The notes below the pieces were generated by a model. The model was not told where the DNA came from. It saw only the letters and a list, made by a program, of their open reading frames with translations, and ran no database searches. Positions 1 to 6,429 of a stretch of DNA of 8,534 nt are shown here, one piece after another. Positions within the stretch are counted from its first letter, which is position 1. Each line of letters opens with the position of its first letter. Source of the stretch: Myxococcota bacterium (lineage in GTDB: Bacteria; Myxococcota_A; Polyangia; HGW-17; JAJRWW01); the NCBI GenBank assembly GCA_024276595.1, contig JAJRWW010000382.1, positions 1-8,534 on the forward strand, in the 5' to 3' direction. The translations under genes and the position numbers were made by a program.

Positions 1-27
1 AAGTAGCAGGGGCCCGGAAGCGGCCTC

Positions 28-174
28 CTAGTTGGACTCGGGCTTGTCGATGGGAGCGAAGAGCTCATCCATGGTGAGGGTGGAGCGCTGGGACTCTCTG
101 TTTTTGCGCCTTCGCCCGGCCTTGAGTCGCTTCGCTTTTCTCTTGGCGGTCTTCATCTTCATCAACGAGGCCAT
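28..174 (-). CDS. Small, highly basic conserved-looking protein (48 aa), function unknown
   Basis: The minus strand reads ATG at 172-174 to TAG at 28-30, giving 48 residues. Residues 6-26 are almost entirely Lys/Arg/Ala (KMKTAKRKAKRLKAGRRRKN). They are followed by a short acidic-hydrophobic tail, TMDELFAPIDKPESN. An in-frame TGA lies just upstream (ACCC precedes the ATG), so this ATG is the only reasonable start. AGGAAGAAGG, ending about 6 nt before the ATG, is a good Shine-Dalgarno. A perfect TTGACA lies 62 nt upstream of the start. The Lys/Arg-rich stretch suggests RNA, DNA or ribosome contact, as in small ribosome-associated proteins, but I do not recognise the family. It lacks a signal peptide or membrane segment and is probably cytoplasmic. 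The good SD, its own promoter candidate and amphipathic design argue that it is a real gene rather than chance. Confidence 0.6.
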   Translation of the reverse strand: MASLMKMKTAKRKAKRLKAGRRRKNRESQRSTLTMDELFAPIDKPESN

Positions 175-212
175 GGGTCACCTTCTTCCTGCAAGAATCC
201 CTCAAGGCCGCT

Positions 213-241
213 GAGTTACACGATGGCGGGACCTCTGTCAA
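213..241 (-). promoter_or_regulatory. Candidate sigma-70 promoter for the small basic protein gene
   Basis: On the minus strand a perfect -35 TTGACA (plus 236-241) is followed 17 nt later by TAACTC (213-218), or 15 nt later by TGTAAC (215-220). The -35 is consensus but the -10 is weak. Transcription would begin near position 206, leaving a leader of about 30 nt that includes the Shine-Dalgarno of the 48-residue ORF. It lies in the gap between the DsbA-like gene and this ORF, which fits independent transcription of the small gene. Confidence 0.45.
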
Positions 242-303
242 GACCCTCGAAGCCATGGGCCAGGGCGCAGGAGGTGGGCGTCGCCCGAGACGGTGGGAGC
301 CAG

Positions 304-936
304 TCATAGCAATGGTCGGATGCGGATCCCGGCCACCTCTCGGGCAGCCTTGCCGAGCATCGACTTCAGGCGCCAGGTCGAGATGTAGCCGGCCATCTTC
401 TTGCCGTTGACCCACACGGTCGGGCAGCTCGTGCTGCCCCCGAGAAATGCCTTGGACTGCTTCACCTCTGCCCTGATCCGGGCGCGATACATGCCCTTGC
501 TCATCGCCTTCTTGTACGGAGCGAGCTTGAGGCCGATCTCCTCGGCGTAGGACTTGAGCTTCTTGCGACTCAAGTTGTAGCGGTTCCGAAAAAGGATCTC
601 AGCCATGTCCCAGAACTTGCCCTGTGCGTGGGCCGCCATGGCCGCCTCGGCCGCCAGGAGCGCTGCGCGGTTGTACTTGTTGATGGAGTGATGCTTGAAG
701 TAAAGCCGGAAGGTGCCCGGGTACTGCTGCTGCATCTGGGAGAAGGCGGTCATGACGTAGTTGCCGTAGTAGCAGCGAAAGTTGAAAAACAGGATGACCG
801 TCACCAGCGCCTCATCGGAGCCCTTGGCAGGCGCCCCGGTGAGGCTCAGGCTGCCCCTGCGAGCAACAGCGGCAGAGGGCGCAGCCGCAACCAGGACCAG
901 TGCCAGCAGGAGGGCTCTCCTTCTCAGGGCGTGCAT
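304..936 (-). CDS. Exported DsbA-like thioredoxin-fold protein with atypical CYYG site
   Basis: This 210-residue protein starts at ATG 934-936, with AAGGAG 8 nt upstream. Residues 1-25 are a classic signal peptide: basic HALRRR, a Leu/Ala/Val core, and AVA before a predicted cut after residue 25. The rest matches the DsbA-family thioredoxin fold: a strand VTVILFFNF leading to the active-site position at C55, a helical insert with AEAAMAAHAQGKFWDM, and the cis-Pro/VNG segment CPTVWVNG near residues 171-177. The usual CxxC is C55-Y-Y-G58, so the resolving cysteine is missing. The residue before the cis-proline is C171, and C55 and C171 are the only cysteines. In the fold these positions face each other, so a non-canonical disulfide or a single-Cys redox role is possible (inference). 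It lies 135 nt downstream of rel and probably acts in the periplasm. The partner is unknown. Confidence 0.8.
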   Translation of the reverse strand: MHALRRRALLLALVLVAAAPSAAVARRGSLSLTGAPAKGSDEALVTVILFFNFRCYYGNYVMTAFSQMQQQYPGTFRLYFKHHSINKYNRAALLAAEAAMAAHAQGKFWDMAEILFRNRYNLSRKKLKSYAEEIGLKLAPYKKAMSKGMYRARIRAEVKQSKAFLGGSTSCPTVWVNGKKMAGYISTWRLKSMLGKAAREVAGIRIRPLL

Positions 937-1071
937 CCGTCAAGCTCCTTCGGGCCCGCACGCCATGGGGGCGCGCTCATTGCTCGGACAGGGATGTTAT
1001 TGGGGGCGCTTCATCAGGCTACTGTCACTCGCGCCGTTCGTCCAGCGAAAACACCCACGGTCGCCAAGCCA

Positions 1072-3261
1072 TCACCAGGCCTGGACCCGCTCCACGCTTA
1101 TGACTCCATCGATGCTGCGAATGCCCTTGATCAGCGCCTGGAGCTGCTTCAGGTCCTGGATCTGAAACTGGAAGGTGTTCACCGCGTAGTCGTTCTCAAA
1201 GGTGCGGCAGGTGGCTTGCAAGATGTTGACGCCCTTGACGGTGAATGCCTTGGAGACCTCCGCCAAGAGCCCCTGACGATTCAGGGTCTCCACCCGCACC
1301 GACACGGGAGACATTGTCTTGGCCTTGGTGTCCCAGTCAACGTCTATCCGTCGCACCGGGTCGAGGTTTCTGGCCTTGGGGCATTCCCTGGTGTGAATGG
1401 TGATCCCGCGTCCACGAGTGACAAAGCCCACCACGTGATCTCCGCGCACGGGGTTGCAGCACCGGGCAAAGCGCACCAGCATGTCGTCCATTCCCTGGAC
1501 CCGAATCCCGCTGTTGGTGGGGCGCTTGACTCCCACCCGCTCCAGGAGCTTGGCCATCATGCCTGGCTCCTGCTGCTCGCCGTTGTCTCGCTCGCTCGCC
1601 GGGATCACCTGCTTGACCACATCGGCGGCCATGACCTTGCCAAAGCCCACGTTGAGAATGAGCTCGTCGGTGGAGCCAAAGCGGAACTTGTCCACCGCGC
1701 CATCCAGCTTGCCCTGCTTGAGCACCTTGGAGAGGGAGAGGCGGTAGCGTCTCAGCTCCTTCTCGAGCATCTCCCGGCCCAGGACGCGGCTGCGTGCGCG
1801 CTGCTCGCTCCTGATGTAGTGGCGGATCTTGGTCTTGGCCCGCCCCGTGGTCACGAACTTCAACCAGTCCTTGTTGGGGTGCTGACTGCTGCTCGTCAGA
1901 ATCTCCACCTCGTCGCCGCTTTGGAGCTGGTACTTCAGTGGCACCATGACCCCGTTTACCCTGGCGCCGGAGCAGTGGTTGCCCACCTCGCTGTGGACCG
2001 AGTAGGCGAAGTCCACCGGTGTGGCCCCCCGGGGCAAGCTCTTGAGGTCCCCCTCGGGCGTGAAGATGTACACCTCGTCGTCGAACAGGTCCAGCTTCAC
2101 CGTGTCGATGAAGTCCGTGGGATCCTCATTGGAACGGTGGGCGTCCATGAGGTCGTGCAGCCAGGTGTAGCGGCTCTGCTCCTTGACCCGAAGGGGCTTC
2201 CCCTCCTTGTAGAGCCAGTGAGCGGCGATCCCCTGCTCAGCGGTCTGGTGCATGGCCAGGGTCCGGATCTGGATCTCGATGCGCTTCCCCCCGGGGCCGA
2301 ACACCGAGGTGTGCAGCGACTGGTAACCGTTGTCCTTGGGCAGGGCTATGTAGTCCTTGAAGCGGCTCGGTATGGGCTTGTACTTGGAGTGGAGGCGCCC
2401 CAGCGCCGAGTAGCACTTGTCCACGCCGGTGGTGATGATGCGGAAGGCCATGATGTCGTACAGGTGCCCCACATCCAGGTGTGTCGCATCCAGGCGCCCC
2501 ACGTCCAGGTTGCGGCTCTTTCTGCGCAGCTTCTGGTAGATGCCCCACAGGTGCTTGGAGCGCCCGCTGACCTGGGCCTCGATGCCCGCCTCCTTCATCT
2601 CGGCGGCCAGCTCCTTGAGCACGTCCGCCACGAAGCGCTTGCGGTGCTTGTCCATGCGCTCCACCTGCTCGGAGACTATCTTGTGCTCCTCCGGGTAGAG
2701 GTACGAAAAGCAGAGGTCCTCCAGCTCGGTCTTGATCCACTGGATCCCCAGCCGGTTGGCGATGGGGGCATAGATGGACTTGGTCTCCCGAGCTATCCGC
2801 ACCTGCTTCTCCGCCGGCATGAAGCCCAGCGTGCGCATGTTGTCCAGCCGGTCGGCCAGCTTGATGAGCACCACTCGGATGTCCCTGGCGGTGGCCAGCA
2901 CCATCTTGCGGAAGTTCTCGGCCTGGCGCTCCTCCCGCTCCTTGGACGGAAGGTTGTCGAGCTTGGTGACCCCGTCCACCAGGAACTGTACGTCCTCCCC
3001 GAAGAGCTCCCCGAGCTGCTCCGGCGTTGCGCCCGTGTCCTCGACGCAGTCGTGCAGCAGCGCCGCGCAGACCGAGGGGATGTCCAGCCGCAGCTCGGTG
3101 ATGGTCTTCGCGACCCCGAAGGGGTGGACCACGTAGGGCTGTCCGGACTTGCGCTTCTGACCCTCGTGGGCCTCTGAGGCGAACTGCGCAGCCCGAACCA
3201 CGCGGTCAAGGTCCGCGCCGGGCAGGTAGGAGCGGAGGGTCTTTAAGATGCCTTCCAGCAC
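1072..3261 (-). CDS. rel: Bifunctional (p)ppGpp synthetase/hydrolase, Rel/SpoT family
   Basis: This 729-residue, full-length long RSH enzyme controls the stringent response by making and degrading (p)ppGpp. The order is the HD hydrolase domain (about 25-180; H46, H70-D71, E74-D75 in LLHDCVEDT, and LADRLDNMRT at 135-144 all intact), then the synthetase domain (about 230-355; GRSKH, catalytic D269 in LYDIMAFR, Y313 in NGYQSLHT, E329 in EIQIRT). These are followed by the TGS domain (about 397-456), the Cys-containing region (RCCNPV at 600-605, C627) and a C-terminal ACT domain (about 653-726). The synthetase carries RFKD (300-303), the RxKD form of bifunctional Rel/SpoT rather than the ExDD of RelA, so both activities are expected. 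The start is GTG at 3259-3261; it gives an N-terminus like SpoT, and an in-frame TGA upstream rules out a longer form, but no close Shine-Dalgarno is seen. A 10-residue duplicated segment (251-270) precedes D269. Confidence 0.96.
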   Translation of the reverse strand: MLEGILKTLRSYLPGADLDRVVRAAQFASEAHEGQKRKSGQPYVVHPFGVAKTITELRLDIPSVCAALLHDCVEDTGATPEQLGELFGEDVQFLVDGVTKLDNLPSKEREERQAENFRKMVLATARDIRVVLIKLADRLDNMRTLGFMPAEKQVRIARETKSIYAPIANRLGIQWIKTELEDLCFSYLYPEEHKIVSEQVERMDKHRKRFVADVLKELAAEMKEAGIEAQVSGRSKHLWGIYQKLRRKSRNLDVGRLDATHLDVGHLYDIMAFRIITTGVDKCYSALGRLHSKYKPIPSRFKDYIALPKDNGYQSLHTSVFGPGGKRIEIQIRTLAMHQTAEQGIAAHWLYKEGKPLRVKEQSRYTWLHDLMDAHRSNEDPTDFIDTVKLDLFDDEVYIFTPEGDLKSLPRGATPVDFAYSVHSEVGNHCSGARVNGVMVPLKYQLQSGDEVEILTSSSQHPNKDWLKFVTTGRAKTKIRHYIRSEQRARSRVLGREMLEKELRRYRLSLSKVLKQGKLDGAVDKFRFGSTDELILNVGFGKVMAADVVKQVIPASERDNGEQQEPGMMAKLLERVGVKRPTNSGIRVQGMDDMLVRFARCCNPVRGDHVVGFVTRGRGITIHTRECPKARNLDPVRRIDVDWDTKAKTMSPVSVRVETLNRQGLLAEVSKAFTVKGVNILQATCRTFENDYAVNTFQFQIQDLKQLQALIKGIRSIDGVISVERVQAW
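2461..2520 (-). repeat. Imperfect 30-bp tandem duplication inside rel
   Basis: Plus-strand 2461-2490 and 2491-2520 begin with 20-nt blocks that match at 18 of 20 positions (caggTgccccacAtccaggt against caggCgccccacGtccaggt) and then diverge. In the Rel protein this gives NLDVGRLDAT followed by HLDVGHLYDI (residues 251-270), so LDVG recurs with a 10-residue period. The frame is kept. The insertion lies between the GRSKH loop and the catalytic Asp of the synthetase domain. Confidence 0.7.
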
Positions 3262-3309
3262 AGCGATTCGACTGCTTGCTCCACCAGGCGGTGTGCTGTC
3301 TCACAGGAT

Positions 3310-3338
3310 ATTATATACCAGTAGCGCAAAAGCGCATC
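3310..3338 (-). promoter_or_regulatory. Candidate promoter for rel with perfect TATAAT
   Basis: The minus strand shows a perfect -10 TATAAT at plus 3310-3315, inside ACTGGTATATAATATCC, in the most AT-rich part of the window. No good -35 lies 16-18 nt upstream (GGATGC region), although the overlapping TGG-TATATA resembles an extended -10. Transcription would begin near 3303, leaving a leader of about 42 nt before the GTG of rel. A perfect inverted repeat, GCGC-AAAA-GCGC (3324-3335), sits in the spacer and could be an operator. Both roles are inferred from position. Confidence 0.5.
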
Positions 3339-3377
3339 CGAGGAAAGAGACAATGAGACCTCCCATGGCATCTCGCG

Positions 3378-4058
3378 CTACCCTGCCTCCCCCAGCAGAC
3401 GTCTGAAGGAGGAGGAAGCAGCCTCTCGGATGAGGGACTCGGCCACAGGGCTCCTGCGATGCTGGCGGCAGCGAGCCGCCACGTAGATAGCCCTCAGCTC
3501 GTCGTAGGCCGTGTCCATGTCGTCATTGACCACCAGGTGCTCGTAGGCGTGGTAATGCCCCAGCTCATCCACCGCCTTGGCCAGCCGGCGACGGATTGTC
3601 TCCTCCGAGTCGGTGGCGCGGGTGCGCAAGCGCCCCGCGAGCACCTCCATGCTGGGTGGCAGGACAAAGACCATCACAGCCTCGGATGGATACTTGGCCT
3701 TGAGCTGGCGCCCCCCCTGGTAGTCGATGTCGAACAGCACGTCCTTTCCCGCCTCAAAGGCCTCCCGGATCTGGGTGTCTGCCGTGCCGTAGTGGTTTCC
3801 ATGCACCACCGCGTGCTCGGCGAAGCGGTCCTCGGCCACCATGCTCTCGAACACCTCCAGGCCTACGAAGAAGTAGTCGCGCCCGTGCCGCTCCCCCTCC
3901 CGAGGGGGGCGCGTTGTGTAGGAGACACTGAAAATGAGCGAGTCGAAGTCCCCCATGAGCCGGCGGGTGAGCGTGGTCTTCCCCGCGCCGGAAGGAGAGG
4001 AGACGACCAGGAGCATGGGCTCTGGACGGGTCTGGAGACTGCGAGCGCTACTCGACAT
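3378..4058 (-). CDS. gmk: Guanylate kinase
   Basis: This 226-residue enzyme phosphorylates GMP to GDP with ATP and is essential for guanine nucleotide (and hence ppGpp precursor) supply. The P-loop is SSPSGAGKTTL (GAGKTT at 24-29). The GMP-binding segment has SVSYTTRPPREGERHGRDYFF (about 44-64), E81 in FAEHA and HGNHYGT (86-92). The core strand is DVLFDIDYQGGRQ, and the lid is RLRTRATDSEETIRRRL. The family is usually about 200-210 residues; the extra length is 14 N-terminal residues and a basic C-terminal tail after AARCRQH. ATG at 4056-4058 is preferred because GAGGTGG lies 7 nt upstream, inside the end of yicC. A second ATG at 4014-4016 would give MLLVVSSPSG, a more typical N-terminus, but has a poor ribosome site. 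It overlaps yicC by 11 nt, so translational coupling is likely. Confidence 0.96.
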   Translation of the reverse strand: MSSSARSLQTRPEPMLLVVSSPSGAGKTTLTRRLMGDFDSLIFSVSYTTRPPREGERHGRDYFFVGLEVFESMVAEDRFAEHAVVHGNHYGTADTQIREAFEAGKDVLFDIDYQGGRQLKAKYPSEAVMVFVLPPSMEVLAGRLRTRATDSEETIRRRLAKAVDELGHYHAYEHLVVNDDMDTAYDELRAIYVAARCRQHRRSPVAESLIREAASSSFRRLLGEAG

Positions 4059-5058
4059 TTTGCACCACCTCGCGGAGCTTCTCGAACACCGACTTCAGGT
4101 CCACCACCAGCTTGCCGCTCCGGCTGTCATGGGACTTGGCGCCCGTGGTGTTGACCTCCCGAAACATCTCTTGAAGCAGAAAATCCAGCTTGCGCCCGTG
4201 GGGTGGGTGGCCGGCCATGATCTCGGCAAAATGTGCGAAGTGGGCCCTGAGGCGCACCAGCTCCTCGGTGACGTCGGCGCGGTCCACCAGCAGGGCTATC
4301 TCGGCGGTGAGGCGCGCCTGGTCCAGGCCCCCTGGAGCACCTCCCAGCCCCTCCAGGAGACGATCCATGCGCTCCCTCAGCTTCTCTCCAAGGGCCAGGG
4401 GCTGCTGGGCGGCGACGCGCTCCAGCTCGGTCACCATGGAGGCCGCCTCGGCCATCTGCTCACCGATGGCCATGGCCATGAGCTTGCCCTCGCGTCGGCG
4501 CATGGCCAAGAGCCCCCTGTGGGCCTCCCGAAGCGCGGCCACGGCAGCGACATCAAACCCAGGGGGCGCAGCTCCACTGGTGGCCAGATCCCGCTCCATG
4601 GCGGTGGCGTAGGAGACAACGTCTTTGGGCGTGAGCCGAGCATCCATGCCCAGCTCCGCACAGAGCCGAACCAGGTCGGCGTGCGCGCGCCTGAAGCGGT
4701 CCGCCGTCACGCCGACGAGCGGCTCTGCGCCGTCCTGCCCGCGCTCCGCGCCGGCGCTCTCGGCTTCCACAGCGCCGTCCCCGCCCGCTCCGGGCCCCTC
4801 ACCCGGGCCAGGGGAGCTCACCAGGGTGTCCCCCACCTGGTCCTCGCCGCCGCCCCCCGCTCGTACGACCACCTCCAGCCGACCACGAGCGACGGAGCTC
4901 TTTGCCGCCGCCGAGAGCATGGACTCAAGTCGTGAGTCCTGCCAAGGGAGGCGAACACGAACATCCACGTGCCGGCTGTTGAGCGAGCGCAGCTCCAGGG
5001 TATAGGCCTGACCCGCCACGTCGAACACGGCGCTGCCGTACCCGGTCATGCTGCTCAC
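4048..5058 (-). CDS. yicC: YicC-family endoribonuclease with Gly/Glu-rich insertion
   Basis: The N-terminal YicC motif SSMTGYGSA is followed by LELRSLNSRHVDVRVRLP and VARGRLEV. The C-terminal DUF1732 block is intact: EELVRLRAHFAHF, then GRKLDFLLQEMFREVNTTGAKS and a KLREVVQNVE ending. YicC/YloC proteins are RNases implicated in RNA turnover. The open frame extends up to 5169, but the family starts only a few residues before SMTG. GTG at 5056-5058 gives VSSMTGYG (336 aa); GTG at 5071-5073, GTG at 5065-5067 and ATG at 5047-5049 are alternatives, none with a strong Shine-Dalgarno. Compared with the usual 290 or so residues, there is an extra low-complexity Gly/Glu/Ala/Pro segment at about residues 67-115 (DNA 4714-4860) between the first beta region and the helical part. 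It overlaps the gmk start by 11 nt, a common yicC-gmk arrangement. Confidence 0.9.
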   Translation of the reverse strand: MSSMTGYGSAVFDVAGQAYTLELRSLNSRHVDVRVRLPWQDSRLESMLSAAAKSSVARGRLEVVVRAGGGGEDQVGDTLVSSPGPGEGPGAGGDGAVEAESAGAERGQDGAEPLVGVTADRFRRAHADLVRLCAELGMDARLTPKDVVSYATAMERDLATSGAAPPGFDVAAVAALREAHRGLLAMRRREGKLMAMAIGEQMAEAASMVTELERVAAQQPLALGEKLRERMDRLLEGLGGAPGGLDQARLTAEIALLVDRADVTEELVRLRAHFAHFAEIMAGHPPHGRKLDFLLQEMFREVNTTGAKSHDSRSGKLVVDLKSVFEKLREVVQNVE

Positions 5059-5080
5059 GTGCGCCACTTTCACAAGCCCA

Positions 5081-5109
5081 CTGATCGAGCAAATCCCTTC
5101 CCGTGTCAA
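5081..5109 (-). promoter_or_regulatory. Candidate promoter for yicC-gmk
   Basis: A perfect -35 TTGACA on the minus strand (plus 5104-5109) is followed 17 nt later by GATCAG (5081-5086), a weak -10 matching 3 of 6 consensus positions. The predicted start, near 5074, would leave a very short leader before the possible yicC starts at 5073 or 5058. It lies in the only non-coding gap between the kinase gene and yicC, which supports a promoter here, although the -10 is poor. Confidence 0.35.
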
Positions 5110-5152
5110 GCCAAGGCGCGGCCGGCCAGAAATCGCTGCCCCTCCCAGGGCG

Positions 5153-5187
5153 TGAGCCCACCCGAGCACATGGAGGTCAGGGGCTCA
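5153..5187 (-). other. Inverted repeat after the isopentenyl phosphate kinase gene
   Basis: Plus 5153-5159 TGAGCCC and 5181-5187 GGGCTCA form a perfect 7-bp inverted repeat with a 21-nt spacer, starting 6 nt beyond the stop of the kinase gene. It could fold in the 3' end of the isoprenoid operon message, but there is no following U-run, so an intrinsic terminator is not supported. The rest of the 5059-5192 gap contains only the TTGACA promoter candidate. Confidence 0.3.
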
Positions 5188-5192
5188 GGGGG

Positions 5193-6026
5193 TCATCTGC
5201 CTGGCCTCGCTCCCCCTCTCCGTGCGCCACCGGTTACGAGGGTGCCCAGCCGCCCTCCCCGCAGGGCTCGGGTCAGCGCCCCGGGGCGCGTGATGTCCAG
5301 GATCCGCGCATCCAGACCCTCCCCCAGGTGGCCAAGCAGCGCGGCCACCTTGCCTCGCATCCCACCTGTGACGTCCGTGGATGCCGAGCCCCCTGGCGCG
5401 GCCCCGTCGCGCCAGGTCCCTGGCGTGACCACCTCCAGGCGCCGGGCGGCGGGGTCTCTCCGCGGGTCCGAGGTGAACACACCGTCCACGTCCGTGCCCA
5501 GCAGCAGCAGGCTCGCGCCCAGGCTCCGCGCAAGCTCCGGCGCCAGCACGTCCCCGGAGAGGATGGCGCAGCCCCGGGAGCTGTCCACCGCCGGCACCCC
5601 GTAGACGACCGGGACCATCCTCCTGGCGGCTAGCTGCCGCAAGGCGGCGTCGTCCAGGTGCGCCAGGCGCCCGCCCTCCATGATCGCGGTGGCAGAGGGC
5701 TGGCAGGGCACCGCAGGGAGCCCGGCCTGGATGAGCGCCCGACACACGACGGCGTCGAGCTCGTTCTGCAGCACCTGGATCTCGGCCCAGGCCAGTCGCC
5801 TGGCCACCGTGCGGACCCCCTTGTGGATCCCTGCTCGCTGCACCGGTCCGTGCCCGAAGCTGCCGGCGCCATGGACCACCCCCACCACCCTCCCCCGGGG
5901 GGCCGTGGCCAGCTCCGCCGCCAGCCGGGACAGGACCTTGCGTCGAATGCGAGGCCGGTCGCCACGCTTGTCCGTGATCACGGACCCGCCCAGCTTCACT
6001 ACCACCCGCAGGGGCGGCCTAGGCAC
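5193..6026 (-). CDS. Isopentenyl phosphate kinase
   Basis: This 277-residue amino-acid-kinase-fold protein is expected to convert isopentenyl phosphate plus ATP to isopentenyl diphosphate. Motifs in order are VVVKLGGSVITDK (8-20), VVHGAGSFGH (50-59; H59 corresponds to the His that binds the substrate phosphate in IPKs), LSGDVLAPELA (156-166), LLLGTDVDGVFTSDP (174-188) and STDVTGGMRGKV (216-227). The HGAGSFGH plus DVTGGM combination separates IPK from glutamate-5-kinase and aspartokinase relatives. The open frame continues far upstream, but that part is an out-of-frame reading of the previous gene. GTG at 6024-6026 is chosen because GGGGAGG lies 6 nt upstream and the protein then begins MPRPPLRVVVKLGGS, the usual position for the first strand. 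It overlaps the stop of the dehydratase small subunit by 8 nt. It is the last gene of the operon and supplies the final step of the archaeal-type mevalonate route. Confidence 0.9.
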   Translation of the reverse strand: MPRPPLRVVVKLGGSVITDKRGDRPRIRRKVLSRLAAELATAPRGRVVGVVHGAGSFGHGPVQRAGIHKGVRTVARRLAWAEIQVLQNELDAVVCRALIQAGLPAVPCQPSATAIMEGGRLAHLDDAALRQLAARRMVPVVYGVPAVDSSRGCAILSGDVLAPELARSLGASLLLLGTDVDGVFTSDPRRDPAARRLEVVTPGTWRDGAAPGGSASTDVTGGMRGKVAALLGHLGEGLDARILDITRPGALTRALRGGRLGTLVTGGARRGGARPGR

Positions 6027-6429
6027 CGCGGCCCTCCCCGGCGCCCAGCACCACCAGCGGTCCATCCACCAGCACCCGCTCCCCCGTCTCCATGTCGCCC
6101 GGGCGGATCCCGTCCACACATGGAATCTCTGCCAGGATGGTCCCCACCGCCACGATGGTCTCGCAGCGCTCGCACAGGATCGCCGCGGGTCCCAGCCCCC
6201 GCCGCTGGAGGCGCAAGATGGCCCAGGAGCCCACTGTGCTGCCCTTGCCCCGCGGGATGACGAGCACCCGGCCAGCCAGGAGCTCTCCCTCCAGTGGGTG
6301 CCCCCGCTCCACGACACGCCCGGTGTCCAGGTCCACGCCCCCGTAGAAGGAGATCGGCTCCGTGGAGACCAGGGCGTCCCCCGAGGCGCGGCCAGACCGG
6401 ATGACTCTGCCATTGAGCTCACGCTTCAT
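6019..6429 (-). CDS. Phosphomevalonate dehydratase small subunit (aconitase X swivel domain)
   Basis: This 136-residue protein of the DUF126 / aconitase-X small-subunit type forms the swivelling domain that closes over the active site of the large subunit. Seen motifs are GRVIRSGRASGDALVS (7-22), ELLAGRVLVIPRGKGSTVGS (49-68; R60 and S64-T65 belong to the conserved R-G-x-G-S segment that carries the likely catalytic Ser), GPAAILCERCETIVAVGTIL, and AEIPCVDGI. Length is normal for the separately encoded subunit. The start is ATG at 6427-6429; its ATGA overlaps the TGA of the large subunit by 4 nt, indicating coupled, stoichiometric synthesis. Neighbouring UbiD-type decarboxylase and isopentenyl phosphate kinase genes make mevalonate 5-phosphate the most likely substrate, rather than the hydroxyproline intermediates used by other aconitase X enzymes. 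That assignment is by context, not by a residue I can verify. Confidence 0.88.
   Translation of the reverse strand: MKRELNGRVIRSGRASGDALVSTEPISFYGGVDLDTGRVVERGHPLEGELLAGRVLVIPRGKGSTVGSWAILRLQRRGLGPAAILCERCETIVAVGTILAEIPCVDGIRPGDMETGERVLVDGPLVVLGAGEGRGA

Noticed and set aside
1..27. Inverted GGCC repeats at the left edge
   Set aside because: GGCC is self-complementary and frequent in GC-rich DNA. The stem is 4 bp with no U-run, and the window ends here.
269..290. Possible hairpin GGGC-GTC-GCCC downstream of the DsbA-like gene
   Set aside because: The stem is only 4-5 bp and no U-tract follows on the minus strand, so it is not a supported terminator.
937..1071. Gap between rel and the DsbA-like gene, searched for a promoter or terminator
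   Set aside because: GTGACA and AATAAC-like pieces occur but at wrong spacing (about 21 nt), and there is no hairpin with a U-run. Only the AAGGAG ribosome site at the end is convincing.
628..3177. Very long plus-strand open frame (849 codons) opposite rel
   Set aside because: It is antisense to a gene with complete family motifs. Its translation is Leu/Val/His/Gly-rich without domain motifs, as expected when high third-position G/C suppresses stops on the opposite strand.
3459..4935. Plus-strand open frames opposite gmk and yicC
   Set aside because: Shadows of conserved minus-strand genes. They show no Shine-Dalgarno and no recognisable domains.
5074..5169. N-terminal extension of yicC by 32 residues or more
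   Set aside because: YicC proteins start a few residues before SMTG. The extension covers the TTGACA box and has no family similarity that I can see.
6027..6422. Upstream extension of the kinase frame (132 extra residues)
   Set aside because: It reads the dehydratase small-subunit gene in another frame and is Trp/Ser/Arg-rich. The GTG at 6026 with GGGGAGG is the natural start.
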